In this document: one piece after another, positions 36,929 to 45,521 of the stretch
Layout of the letters: each line of letters opens with the position of its first letter
How positions within the stretch are numbered: the first letter of the stretch is position 1
DNA from: Streptosporangium lutulentum
GTDB lineage: Bacteria; Actinomycetota; Actinomycetes; Streptosporangiales; Streptosporangiaceae
Assembly: GCF_030811455.1 (NCBI RefSeq)
Contig: NZ_JAUSQU010000001.1
Span: 6,448,001 to 6,512,000, forward strand
Length of the DNA stretch: 64,000 bases
Reading direction: 5' to 3'
Made by a program: the position numbers and the translations under genes
The notes under the pieces: model-generated
What the model was told of the DNA's origin: nothing
Database searches by the model: none
Seen by the model: the letters and a program-made list of their open reading frames with translations, nothing else

Positions 36929-38389
36929 GTGGATTTGAGAGAGCTTAGAGCGATCATCGGCCGGTTGCGCATAGAGGGCGGAGACGTTGCCGATATCGAG
37001 GCAAAGACCGCCGCTGACGGCTTTCCGAAAACCGTCACTTCAACCCTTTCCGCCTTCGCGAACACTCCAGGAGGCGGTCTGTTGATCTTTGGGGTGGATG
37101 AGCGCAGCGGCTTCACCGCCACTGGCGTCTATGACGTCGCTCTCTGCAAGAGCGCTCTTGCCACTGTGGCACGCCAGAACCTGGTACCTCCCATCACGTT
37201 CGAGGTTCAAGACTTCGAGTTCGAAGGTGCCCGCGTAGTCGTCGCTCAGGTCCACGAGATTCCCAACTCGGCTAAACCCTGCCACGTTCGAAGCACAGGA
37301 AAAGCGTATCTACGCGCACATGACGGTGACTATGAACTCTCGCAGATCGAAGAACAAGCGTTTCTTGCATCCAGAGATACTCCTCGGTTCGATCAGGCGA
37401 CCATCTCCGGGGCAACTCGCGATGACCTCGATCCAGAGTTGCTGATTTCCTACATCGTCAGCTCCCGAGCCGGTTCGACCAGCCTCGCCCGACTCAGCGA
37501 CGATGACATTCTGTTCCGCACTGGCGTCACTGCCGGCCCGGACCGAACGCCTACAGTGGCCGGCCTGCTCGCTCTCGGCGTTTATCCCCAGCAGTTCATG
37601 CCCAACGCGATCATTCAAGCCAGTGTCACAGCGAGAAAGGCCGATGCCGCAGGTATCCGTGTTCTCGACGTGCAACGTTTCGACGGTCCCATCCCCTTGA
37701 TGCTGGAACAAGCTCTCAACTGGGTCCAGCGAAACAGTCAGACCCGCATCCGCCAGTCGACTCAAGGACACACGCACGATGAGCGGGAATATCCCCCCGA
37801 GGCGGTGCGAGAGTTGCTCTCCAACGCCCTCGTACATCGTGATCTGGGCCCCTATGCGCTCACTCAGGCCATCACCTTGCGACTCGAACCCGGCCAACTG
37901 ATCTTGACCAATCCTGGCGGCCTGTGGGGGGTGACGGTCGACAACCTCGGTCGGACAGGAGTGACCTCGTCTCGCAACGCCTGGCTCCTACGAATCTGCC
38001 AGAACGTCCGTTTCGGACCCGAACGAAGAGTCGTGGAAGCACTCGCCTCCGGGATTCCCACCATCCTCACCAGCCTCCAGGCCGCTCAGATGCCTCCACC
38101 TCATTTCCATGATCAAGCGATCCGGTTCACAGCCCGACTCGTCAATTCCGCCCTACCGGCAAAGAAAGGGAAGCCTAAAAAATCACGATCCGTTAATGCG
38201 GCCCTTTTAATGGAAGCTCTCGAAAAAAAGGCTGCCACCATGACCCAGTTGGTGGCAGAAACCGGGCTCAGCGAACGCCAAATCCAATACGCGCTTAAGC
38301 CTCTGCGGGCCGACGGCCTGGTGCGGGTACATGGAGGCCGCGGAAGCCACACCGTGTACCGACTGGCTGGATCAGACAACGAAACCTGA
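36929..38389 (+). CDS. AlbA_2/Schlafen-type DNA-binding protein with GHKL-ATPase domain
   Basis: This 486-residue protein has an N-terminal AlbA_2 (Schlafen-like) domain: FPKTVTSTLSAFANTPGGGL, LIFGVDE. It is followed by a region with AYLRAHDGDYELSQ and then an HATPase_c_4-type ATP-binding core (EAVRELLSNALVHRDLG, LTNPGGLWG, RNAWLLRI). A C-terminal winged helix follows (MTQLVAETGLSERQIQYALK). This is the layout of predicted transcriptional regulators once called RecG-like (COG2865). The start is GTG at 36929. Third codon positions are noticeably less G/C-biased than in neighbours, suggesting horizontal transfer. A defence role is possible but not shown. Confidence 0.85.
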   Translation: MDLRELRAIIGRLRIEGGDVADIEAKTAADGFPKTVTSTLSAFANTPGGGLLIFGVDERSGFTATGVYDVALCKSALATVARQNLVPPITFEVQDFEFEGARVVVAQVHEIPNSAKPCHVRSTGKAYLRAHDGDYELSQIEEQAFLASRDTPRFDQATISGATRDDLDPELLISYIVSSRAGSTSLARLSDDDILFRTGVTAGPDRTPTVAGLLALGVYPQQFMPNAIIQASVTARKADAAGIRVLDVQRFDGPIPLMLEQALNWVQRNSQTRIRQSTQGHTHDEREYPPEAVRELLSNALVHRDLGPYALTQAITLRLEPGQLILTNPGGLWGVTVDNLGRTGVTSSRNAWLLRICQNVRFGPERRVVEALASGIPTILTSLQAAQMPPPHFHDQAIRFTARLVNSALPAKKGKPKKSRSVNAALLMEALEKKAATMTQLVAETGLSERQIQYALKPLRADGLVRVHGGRGSHTVYRLAGSDNET

Positions 38390-38558
38390 TACTGGCTGAG
38401 ACCCACATCTCCGTCGTGCCCCCTGGTCAATGGCGGGCATGAGGCCGGAAGACAAGGCGACGAAGCGAGAATCATCTTCTTTCAGATAAGCCCCAAAATA
38501 CGGTCATCACTCCACAGGACGGACAAGACCACCTTTAGTTACGGGAACAACTCACAGT

Positions 38559-41345
38559 GTGATCAAAACACCAGAATGCAGCGTGGTCGTCATCGGTTAC
38601 AACGACGACATACGGCTTCCCAGGGCCGTGCGGTCCGTGCTCGGCCAGTCGCTGCGGAACCTGGAAGTGGTCATCGTGGACGACGCGAGCACCGACGACA
38701 CCGAACGGGTCGCCGGTGAGCTCCGGCGGGAGGACCCCCGGATCCGCTACCTGCGGAGGGACGTCAACAGCGGCGGATGCGGGGCGCCGCGGAACGACGG
38801 GGTCGAGGCGGCCCGCGCGCCGTACGTCATGTTCCTCGACAGCGACGACGAGCTGCCCAGGCACGCCTGCAAGAGCATGATCCTGGAGATCGAGCGGACC
38901 GGCGCCGACTTCGTCACCGGGCAGATCTCCCGGCTGTACGAGTGGAACGGCAAGACCCGGCCCTACTATCCCGAGCTGTTCGCCAGGCGCAGGACCGTCG
39001 AGGGGATCGCCGAGGCGCCCGAGATGTTCCTCGACTCCTTCAGCACCAACAAGCTCTACCGGACCGAGATGCTCAGGCGGCTGCCGTTCCGGGAGGACCT
39101 GTACTACGAGGATCACGTCTTCACCGCCGAGCTCTACTGCGCCGCCCGGCGGTTCGCCGTGGTCCCGTGGGTCGTCTACCTGTGGCACCGGGCCCTGGAG
39201 GAGGGCGACGCTCGGCTGTCGATCTCGCTCCGCATCAAGGAGATGGACAACGTCCGGCAGCGGATCAGGGCGGCCCGGCTGAGTGACGCCATCCTGCGCG
39301 AGAACGGCCTCGCCCACCTGGTGCCCGAACGGCAGCACCGGTTCGTCCTCCAGGACCTGCGGGTCTACCTCAACCCGCTGCCCTCGCGCGACGCCGGATG
39401 GGCCGAGGAGTTCGTCTCCCTGGTCCGCCCCTACCTGGCGGAGCTGGACCCGGCGGCGTTCGAGCCGATGGATCCGGTCGTCCGGGTCTGTTGCGATCTG
39501 ATCCTCGGCGGCCGGACCGACGAGCTCCTGGTCGCCGCCCGGTCCCTGAACGGACCGAGGGCCGCGCCGCGCTTCGCCGTACAGGAGGACGGGCGGACCT
39601 ACTGGGGCACCGTCCCCGCCGAGGGACGGGAGATCACCTCGCTCCGGATGGCCGAGCTGCCCTATACCGAGGCCCGGCTCCGCCACGAGGCGGCCTTCAC
39701 CGGCGAGGGCACCACGATCAAGCTGACCGTCAGGACCTACGACCCGTTCGGGGTGCTCGCCGCCAACCCGGGCTGGAGCGCGTTCCTGCGGTTCAAGAAC
39801 CACGAGGTACGGCTGACGCCGCGAGAGCAGGACGACGGCAGCCACCTGAGCGAGGCGACCGTCGACCTCGCCACGCTGAGGCACGGCCGCCTGGGCTTCG
39901 ACGGCCGCTACGACCCGAAGATCGCGATCGTCCGCGCCGACGGCCGGATCACCTCCGATCAGTTGCTCGTCGACCCGGCCGCCGAACCGGTCAGGGTGCT
40001 CGTCCCCTGGCACGAGGTCACGGTCGGGGCGGAGGGTCCGGCCGCGTTCCTGCGGGTGCGGTGGCGCCGGAGGGGCTCGGTCTGGAAGATGCCCCGACTG
40101 CTGTGGCGAACCCACGTCAAGCTGCTGAAACGGCTGGGCCGGCCACATGTGAAACTCCGCGTCTACAAGGGACTGATCAGGATCCTGCCGCCTCGCGAGA
40201 ACCTGGCGCTGTTCGAATCGGACGTCGGCGCCGGATACACCGGCAGCCCGCGCTACGTCTACGAGGAGCTCAGGCGGCGCGGGACGCCGCTGGAGATGGT
40301 CTGGTCCGTCGCCAGAGCCCGGCGGAACTTCCCCCCGGACGCCAGGCTGGTGCGGCGGATGAGCTGGCGCCACATCTGGACCATGGCGAGGGCGGGCTAC
40401 TGGGTGGACAGCCACGGCATGCCGCTGGCCTATCCCAAACCGGCCGGGACCCGCTACCTGCAGACCTGGCACGGCCAGGGCATCAAGTCGACCGGCTTCA
40501 ACTCACCCGACCTGCGCGCCGACTTCCCGGGGCCGAGAGCCCAGTGGCGGGCCGCGGTGGAGCGGTGGGACGCGCTGGTCTCGCCGAGCGCCGAGTTCGA
40601 GCGGACCTTTCTGCCCGCCAACGACTACAGAGGACTGGTCCTGCGGTACGGCTCGCCCCGGTGCGACGTCCTCGTCCACGGCGACGACGAGGCGGCCAGG
40701 CGGGCGAAGGCCCTGCTGGAGATCCCGCCGGGGCCCAAGGTGCTGCTCTACGCGCCCACCTATCGGGACCAGGCCAGGTCCTCGGGGCGGTCCGTCAGGG
40801 CCGACCTGACGATGATGGCCGAGGCGCTGGCGGGCGAGTGGGTGGTGATCCTGCGCCCCCACCCGGTCGAGCGCTACCGGGTGCCGCAGCACCTGCGCCA
40901 CTTCGTCCGTCCCGCCGGGTGGTATCCGGAGGTCAACGACCTGATGCTCGCCTCGGACGCGCTGCTGACCGACTACTCGTCCCTGATGTGCGACTACGCG
41001 GTCACCGGCCGGCCGATGCTGTTCCTGATCGACGACTGGGACGAGTACCGGAGGGTGGAGCGGGGGGTCTACCACGACCTGCCCGAGATCGCCCCCGGCC
41101 CCTGCCTGACCACCACCGAGGAACTGATCCACGTGCTGAACGACCTGGACGACGTGGCCGCGTCGTTCACCGCGAAGTACGTCGAGTTCCGCAGGATGTG
41201 GTGCTCCGACGAGAAGGGGCACGCCGCGGCGAAGGTCGTGGACGCCTTCTTCGAGCCCACCAGGGCACAGGTCCCCGTACAGGTCTGGCCGCCCGTCACC
41301 GCGCGGCGCCCGATCCGGCTGCCCCTGCTGGAGTGGCCGTGGTGA
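38559..41345 (+). CDS. GT2-TagF fusion: glycosyltransferase plus CDP-glycerol-type glycerophosphotransferase
   Basis: This 928-residue bifunctional surface-polymer enzyme has an N-terminal GT-A (family 2) domain with VVIVDDASTDDTERVA and an intact DxD as MFLDSDDELP (about residues 88-97). A middle beta-rich region follows (about 360-510), then a TagF/TarF-type domain from about 555: GTRYLQTWHGQGIKSTGF (about 630), VLLYAPTYRD, ILRPHP and LLTDYSSLMCDYA (about 801). The TagF family adds glycerol-phosphate or similar units to wall polymers. It starts at GTG 38559 with a weak ribosome binding site. It overlaps the next gene by GTGA. A paralogous fusion lies at 52253-55024, on the opposite strand. 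Confidence 0.9.
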   Translation: MIKTPECSVVVIGYNDDIRLPRAVRSVLGQSLRNLEVVIVDDASTDDTERVAGELRREDPRIRYLRRDVNSGGCGAPRNDGVEAARAPYVMFLDSDDELPRHACKSMILEIERTGADFVTGQISRLYEWNGKTRPYYPELFARRRTVEGIAEAPEMFLDSFSTNKLYRTEMLRRLPFREDLYYEDHVFTAELYCAARRFAVVPWVVYLWHRALEEGDARLSISLRIKEMDNVRQRIRAARLSDAILRENGLAHLVPERQHRFVLQDLRVYLNPLPSRDAGWAEEFVSLVRPYLAELDPAAFEPMDPVVRVCCDLILGGRTDELLVAARSLNGPRAAPRFAVQEDGRTYWGTVPAEGREITSLRMAELPYTEARLRHEAAFTGEGTTIKLTVRTYDPFGVLAANPGWSAFLRFKNHEVRLTPREQDDGSHLSEATVDLATLRHGRLGFDGRYDPKIAIVRADGRITSDQLLVDPAAEPVRVLVPWHEVTVGAEGPAAFLRVRWRRRGSVWKMPRLLWRTHVKLLKRLGRPHVKLRVYKGLIRILPPRENLALFESDVGAGYTGSPRYVYEELRRRGTPLEMVWSVARARRNFPPDARLVRRMSWRHIWTMARAGYWVDSHGMPLAYPKPAGTRYLQTWHGQGIKSTGFNSPDLRADFPGPRAQWRAAVERWDALVSPSAEFERTFLPANDYRGLVLRYGSPRCDVLVHGDDEAARRAKALLEIPPGPKVLLYAPTYRDQARSSGRSVRADLTMMAEALAGEWVVILRPHPVERYRVPQHLRHFVRPAGWYPEVNDLMLASDALLTDYSSLMCDYAVTGRPMLFLIDDWDEYRRVERGVYHDLPEIAPGPCLTTTEELIHVLNDLDDVAASFTAKYVEFRRMWCSDEKGHAAAKVVDAFFEPTRAQVPVQVWPPVTARRPIRLPLLEWPW

Positions 41346-42448
41346 GCGGGCCGGAAGCGCCTTCGGTGGTGTTCGCCTGCATGGACGCCGACACCCTGGG
41401 CGGCATCCAGCGGGTCACGCACACCGTCGCCCAGGGGCTGGCCGAGCGGGGACACGACGTGCACGTGATCGGGTTGCACCGTGCCGAGATCCCGTTCCGC
41501 TACGTGGAGCGGCCCCGCTACACCCGTCACGTGATCCACCGCACGCCCGTCGGCAGGCTCTCCCCGCGGGGCGCGCGACGCGAGCGCCGGACGCTCCGAG
41601 GGCTGTTCCGCCAGGTGGGACCGGGCTTCGCGGTGCTCTCCTCCCCCGGCGTGGTGACCCGGCTCAAGCCCCTGCTGCCCGAACGGCTGCTCCCGATCGG
41701 CCAGTACCACGGCTCCTACGAGCACGCCCGGGGGTCCTGGCACCTCGGCTCGGTCCGGGGCCACTACGGCGGGCTGGAGAAGGCGGTCTTCCTCAGCGAG
41801 GACGACGCGTGGCTGTTCTCCGAGCACGCGTTGCTGCCCAACACCTGGACCATCCCGAACCCGCTTCCCGTCTGGCCGTCACGGACCGCCGACCTGAGCG
41901 GCCACCGGGTGCTGGGGGTCGGCAGGCTGGAGGGCGTGAAGCGGTTCGACCGGCTGATCTCGGCCTTCGCGGAGGCCTGCCGGGGGGACGTGGACGCGGG
42001 CTGGGAGTTGCACCTGATCGGCGAGGGCGCCGAACTGGACCGGCTCAGGGCGCACGCGCTGACCTGCGGGGTGGCCGGACAGGTGGTGTTCCGCGGCACG
42101 GTGGCCGCGAGCGGGATGGAACGCGAATATCTGGAGGGGTCGGTGCTCGGGCTCTCCAGCGAGCACGAGGGGCTGCCGCTGGTGATCGGCGAGGCGGCGT
42201 CCTACGGCGTGCCCACGGTGGCGTTCGACGTCTCGGGCGGGGTGCGGTCGCTCGTCCTCGACCGGGAGACCGGGCTGCTGGCGCCCCCCGGCGACGTGAC
42301 GGCGTTCGCGACCGCGCTGGGCACGCTGATGGCCTCGGCCCGGGAGCGGCGGCGGCTGGGCACCGCCGCTCGCGCGCACGTCGGGGCGTTCACGCTGGAC
42401 CGGGTTCTGGACCGGTGGGAGGCTCTTTTCGAACAGGTCACCCGTTGA
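41342..42448 (+). CDS. GT4 family glycosyltransferase (copy A)
   Basis: This 368-residue GT-B glycosyltransferase has an N-terminal DADTLGGIQRVTHTVAQGLA motif, IGQYHGSYEHAR, AVFLSEDDA, a donor-binding core with VLGVGRLEGVKRFDRLI, and LSSEHEGLPLVIGEAASYG (the EX7E type signature). It is translationally coupled to the GT2-TagF fusion by GTGA. It shares several distinctive stretches with the GT4 at 51152-52249. The 3' end overlaps the convergent sulfotransferase by 11 bp. Confidence 0.92.
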   Translation: MSGPEAPSVVFACMDADTLGGIQRVTHTVAQGLAERGHDVHVIGLHRAEIPFRYVERPRYTRHVIHRTPVGRLSPRGARRERRTLRGLFRQVGPGFAVLSSPGVVTRLKPLLPERLLPIGQYHGSYEHARGSWHLGSVRGHYGGLEKAVFLSEDDAWLFSEHALLPNTWTIPNPLPVWPSRTADLSGHRVLGVGRLEGVKRFDRLISAFAEACRGDVDAGWELHLIGEGAELDRLRAHALTCGVAGQVVFRGTVAASGMEREYLEGSVLGLSSEHEGLPLVIGEAASYGVPTVAFDVSGGVRSLVLDRETGLLAPPGDVTAFATALGTLMASARERRRLGTAARAHVGAFTLDRVLDRWEALFEQVTR

Positions 42449-43481
42449 CCGCGATGGGTTCGTTGCGGGGCATCGGCACCCCTGCCAGCACGATCTGACC
42501 GGAGGTCAGCCGAGCGCCCAGCTGGTTCGGCTCGCGGAGCCGCATCAGCCGGTCGAAGGCGACCCGCTTGACCCTGGCCAGCTTCCGCTTGGCCGCGGTC
42601 TTCTCGTAGGTGACCATCCGTGAGGTTTCGATCTTCGGCGCCCCGCTGAGCTCGTAGCCGTAGGTCTCCAGCCGGTCCCCCAGGACGCTCTCGCACAGCG
42701 AGATCTCACCGGGGTCGAGCCGTTCCCGCCACGTGCCCGTCCGCGAGGTGGTCACCTCGTCGTGCGTGCGCGCGTGCCAGGTCTTGTGCGAGGGCACGGC
42801 GATCCCGGCCAGCGTGCTCGGCTCGCACATGGCCGGGGCGAAGTCCTCGCCGAGGAACTCGCACAGCCTGCGCAGATGGGCCTCGGGATCGGCCGTCAGG
42901 TCCTCGTAGCGCAGCTCGTGGTAACTGCCCTCGGGAAGCTTCGGCGCGCCGTGCCGAGCGAAGTCGATCGCCTCCGCCCACGCGCAGACCGCGCTGTAGA
43001 CGCTTCCGGTGTACCAGGGCATCTCCTTCAGCGACGCCACGCAGTCCCGGCCGTCCCTGATCAGGTGGACGAACTGGGCGTCGGGGAAGAGGCGCAGCAG
43101 CACATCGGTGTACTGGAAATACGACGGCCGCTTGTCACCCCAGCGCGGCTTCTCGTGCCTGATCGCGTAGGCGCGCAGCACGATGCCCAGCGCCGAGCCG
43201 AGCGTCGGCGGGCCGTCGACGATCTGCCGGGTCACCTCGTCACCGTCCAGCCCCAGCTCGTGGAAGCGTGACTGGGTCCGTTTGACCACCCACTCGGCCA
43301 GCTCGCGCCTGCGTTCCGGCTCGTTGAGATTGCCGAACTGGAGCCGCCGCTGGTAGGCGGAGACCATGAACCGGGTCTCCGGCGGAATCGCGATACGCGG
43401 GTGGGCGTGCGTCATGAGCTGAAGCATCGTCGTCCCCGAGCGGGGACAGCCCAGGATGAATATAGGTCGATCCGATTTCAT
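42438..43481 (-). CDS. Sulfotransferase (copy 1)
   Basis: This 347-residue PAPS-dependent sulfotransferase-fold protein has a 5'-phosphosulfate loop, ILGCPRSGTTMLQL (residues 9-22), and a 3'-phosphate site, FVHLIRDGRDCVAS (about 137-150). YHELRYEDLTADPEAHLR is the family's downstream segment. It would transfer sulfate to a hydroxyl of a carbohydrate, lipid or polymer. It lies 2 bp after the stop of the second copy, so the two are cotranscribed and were probably made by tandem duplication (both share DAQFVHLIRDGRDCVASLKE). Confidence 0.92.
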   Translation of the reverse strand: MKSDRPIFILGCPRSGTTMLQLMTHAHPRIAIPPETRFMVSAYQRRLQFGNLNEPERRRELAEWVVKRTQSRFHELGLDGDEVTRQIVDGPPTLGSALGIVLRAYAIRHEKPRWGDKRPSYFQYTDVLLRLFPDAQFVHLIRDGRDCVASLKEMPWYTGSVYSAVCAWAEAIDFARHGAPKLPEGSYHELRYEDLTADPEAHLRRLCEFLGEDFAPAMCEPSTLAGIAVPSHKTWHARTHDEVTTSRTGTWRERLDPGEISLCESVLGDRLETYGYELSGAPKIETSRMVTYEKTAAKRKLARVKRVAFDRLMRLREPNQLGARLTSGQIVLAGVPMPRNEPIAVNG

Positions 43482-43483
43482 GG

Positions 43484-44494
43484 TCAGACCTTCGCCAGTT
43501 CGCCCAGTTGCCTGGTGGTGAGCTGCGCGGCCACGGGACCCGGCTCACGGAACCGGTTCAGGCGGTCGCGGATCTCCTTGCGCCGGCGAGCCCAGCGCCG
43601 CTTGGACGCCGCCTTCTCGCACGCCGCGACGTGGCTCTTCTCCGCCTTGGGCGCGCCGCTCAGCTCGTACCCGTTGGCGGTCAGCCGGTCGGCCAGCACG
43701 GTCTCGCACACCGAGATCTCCCACGGCTCCAGCCGGGACTTCCACGAACCGGACCGGGCGGTGGTGACGCCGCCGTGGGTGTTGCTGTGCCAGACCTTGT
43801 GCTGCGGGATCGCCACCCGGGCCACGTGGTACGGCTCGCTCATCGCCGGGTCGTAGTCCTCCCCGAGGAAGTCGCACAGCTTGCCGAGCTCGGTCTCCGG
43901 ATAGGCCGTCAGGTCCTCGTAGCGCAGCTCGTAGTAGCTGTCGGCGGGGAGCTTCCTGGCGTGGTGCCGGCCGAAGTCGATCGCCTCACCCCAGTTGGTC
44001 ACCGCGTGGAAGACGTCCTTGGTGTACCAGGGCATCTCCTTCAGCGACGCCACGCAGTCCCGGCCGTCCCTGATCAGGTGGACGAACTGGGCGTCGGGGA
44101 AGAGACGCAGCAGCAGGTCCACGTGGTGGTAGTAGCTCGGCCGCTTGTCGCCCCAGCGGGACTTGCCGTACTGCTCGGCGTAGGAACGGAAGGAGATCCC
44201 GAACGCCGAGCCCAGCGTCGGCGGGCCGGCGACGATGTCGTCGATCAGCTGGTCCCCGTCGAGTTTGAGCTCCTTGAACTTGGTGTCCTTGTCGCTCACT
44301 ATCCATCGGCCCAGCCTGCGCCGGTTGTGCTGCTCGCGCAGATCTCCGAAGAAGAACCTGCGGTAGTAGCCGGGCACCAGGAAGCGCGTCTCCGGCGGCA
44401 CCGCGATGCGCGGATGCGAGTGCAGCATGAGCTGCAGCATGGTGGTGCCGGAGCGCGGGCAGCCGATCACAAAGATCGGTCGGTCGGATTGCAT
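43484..44494 (-). CDS. Sulfotransferase (copy 2)
   Basis: This 336-residue paralog of the neighbouring sulfotransferase starts MQSDRPIFVIGCPRSGTTML and carries the same 3'-phosphate motif HLIRDGRDCVAS and YYELRYEDLTAYPETELGK. ATG at 44494 follows GGGGG at about 9 bases. The N-terminal acceptor-facing parts differ from copy 1 (PGYYRRFFFGDLREQHNRR against SAYQRRLQFGNLNEPERRR), suggesting different acceptors. It is the first of the pair, 25 bp downstream of the CDP-alcohol phosphatidyltransferase gene. Confidence 0.92.
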   Translation of the reverse strand: MQSDRPIFVIGCPRSGTTMLQLMLHSHPRIAVPPETRFLVPGYYRRFFFGDLREQHNRRRLGRWIVSDKDTKFKELKLDGDQLIDDIVAGPPTLGSAFGISFRSYAEQYGKSRWGDKRPSYYHHVDLLLRLFPDAQFVHLIRDGRDCVASLKEMPWYTKDVFHAVTNWGEAIDFGRHHARKLPADSYYELRYEDLTAYPETELGKLCDFLGEDYDPAMSEPYHVARVAIPQHKVWHSNTHGGVTTARSGSWKSRLEPWEISVCETVLADRLTANGYELSGAPKAEKSHVAACEKAASKRRWARRRKEIRDRLNRFREPGPVAAQLTTRQLGELAKV

Positions 44495-44519
44495 GACAAT
44501 GAACCCCCGTTGAGTTTGA

Positions 44520-45434
44520 TCAGACAGATACACGCGGCGCTTCCTGCGGGTGCGGCGCAGCAGGCACCACCCGGGTGAACAGCCACATTCGGTAGATCAA
44601 AAAAATCTCGTTCAGTAGAAGCAGCGCCCCTGCCACGATCGAGACGGGTATCAGCGCCGCCACCCCGATCAGCGGTGCGACGACGAACACCGCGGCGTGG
44701 AACTCGATACCGCTGATCAGATGACTCCGCACCCGGTGACGGGCGAAGAACCGTCCCAGCCGGCGGCCCCTTCTCCCCGACCTGGACGCCCTGGGTGTCG
44801 CGCGTTCGATCGGCTCCGGAATCTCCTGATCCAGGCTCTCCCGGCACTCCAAGCTCTCCAGGCTTTCCCGGCTCTCCGGAAGCGCCGTGAGCGCGGTGAG
44901 CGCGGCCGCCTCGGCGTCCGCCGCCAGTCGTTCAAGCCGGTTCTCCTTGACCACCTCGCGCACGCGCTTCATCTGCGGCGCGTTCACGTAGCGGAAGAGG
45001 TCCAGTACGGCAACTCCGGCGCCGAGCAGGATGTAGGCGACGTCCCCCGTCGTCACGTACTGCCCGAACGCCAGACCCACGGCACAGCAGACCACCCGGA
45101 TCCGGTCGCCCACGTAGTCGAGCCAGAGGCCGAACGCGGTCCCCGTCCCCTTGAGCCGGGCGATCTTCCCGTCCATGCAGTCGACCGCGAAACTCACGTA
45201 GAACACCAGGGCCCCCGCGACCAGCTGCCCGAACCCGAAGCAGACCGCGGAGACCATCCCGAGGATCAAGGACAGGCGGGTGAGGCCGTTGGGCGTGATC
45301 GCCGTGTGGTTGGCGACGAACAGCGTGAGCCTGCACGCCACCGGGTCGACCAGGAAAACGGTCCACCAGGAGTCTCTTCGTTTCCGGGTCGCGTGAACGT
45401 CGTTCAACGAATAGGCCCTCATGCCTTCCAGCAT
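44520..45434 (-). CDS. CDP-alcohol phosphatidyltransferase family membrane enzyme
   Basis: This 304-residue integral membrane protein has the family signature DCMDGKIARLKG, followed by GLWLDYVGD (the DxxDG-AR-G-D-D pattern). It moves a phospho-alcohol from a CDP-alcohol to an acceptor hydroxyl. Helices flank the motif, and a charged, Ser/Glu/Arg-rich cytoplasmic-like insertion (about residues 178-235, with SRESLESLECRESLD) separates the last helices. This insertion is unusual for the family. The start is uncertain (ATG 45434 or 45422). In this locus it could anchor or prime a polymer or make a phospholipid-linked intermediate. Confidence 0.85.
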   Translation of the reverse strand: MLEGMRAYSLNDVHATRKRRDSWWTVFLVDPVACRLTLFVANHTAITPNGLTRLSLILGMVSAVCFGFGQLVAGALVFYVSFAVDCMDGKIARLKGTGTAFGLWLDYVGDRIRVVCCAVGLAFGQYVTTGDVAYILLGAGVAVLDLFRYVNAPQMKRVREVVKENRLERLAADAEAAALTALTALPESRESLESLECRESLDQEIPEPIERATPRASRSGRRGRRLGRFFARHRVRSHLISGIEFHAAVFVVAPLIGVAALIPVSIVAGALLLLNEIFLIYRMWLFTRVVPAAPHPQEAPRVSV

Positions 45435-45521
45435 GGCGACACTCGGCCATCAACTCGTGACTCTCTGCAACCGCCTGGAATTCTCCATGCTGGTTCTTGA
45501 CCAAGAGTGGGCGGTGGCCCA

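Noticed and set aside
36929-38389. Calling the AlbA_2 gene a defence system
   Set aside because: Only a single gene with regulator-like domains is present; there is no effector or partner gene next to it, so a defence role is left as a possibility only.
39398-41341. Upstream extension of the GT4 copy A frame
   Set aside because: The extension runs inside the GT2-TagF gene in another frame; the GT4 protein clearly starts at the GTGA overlap.
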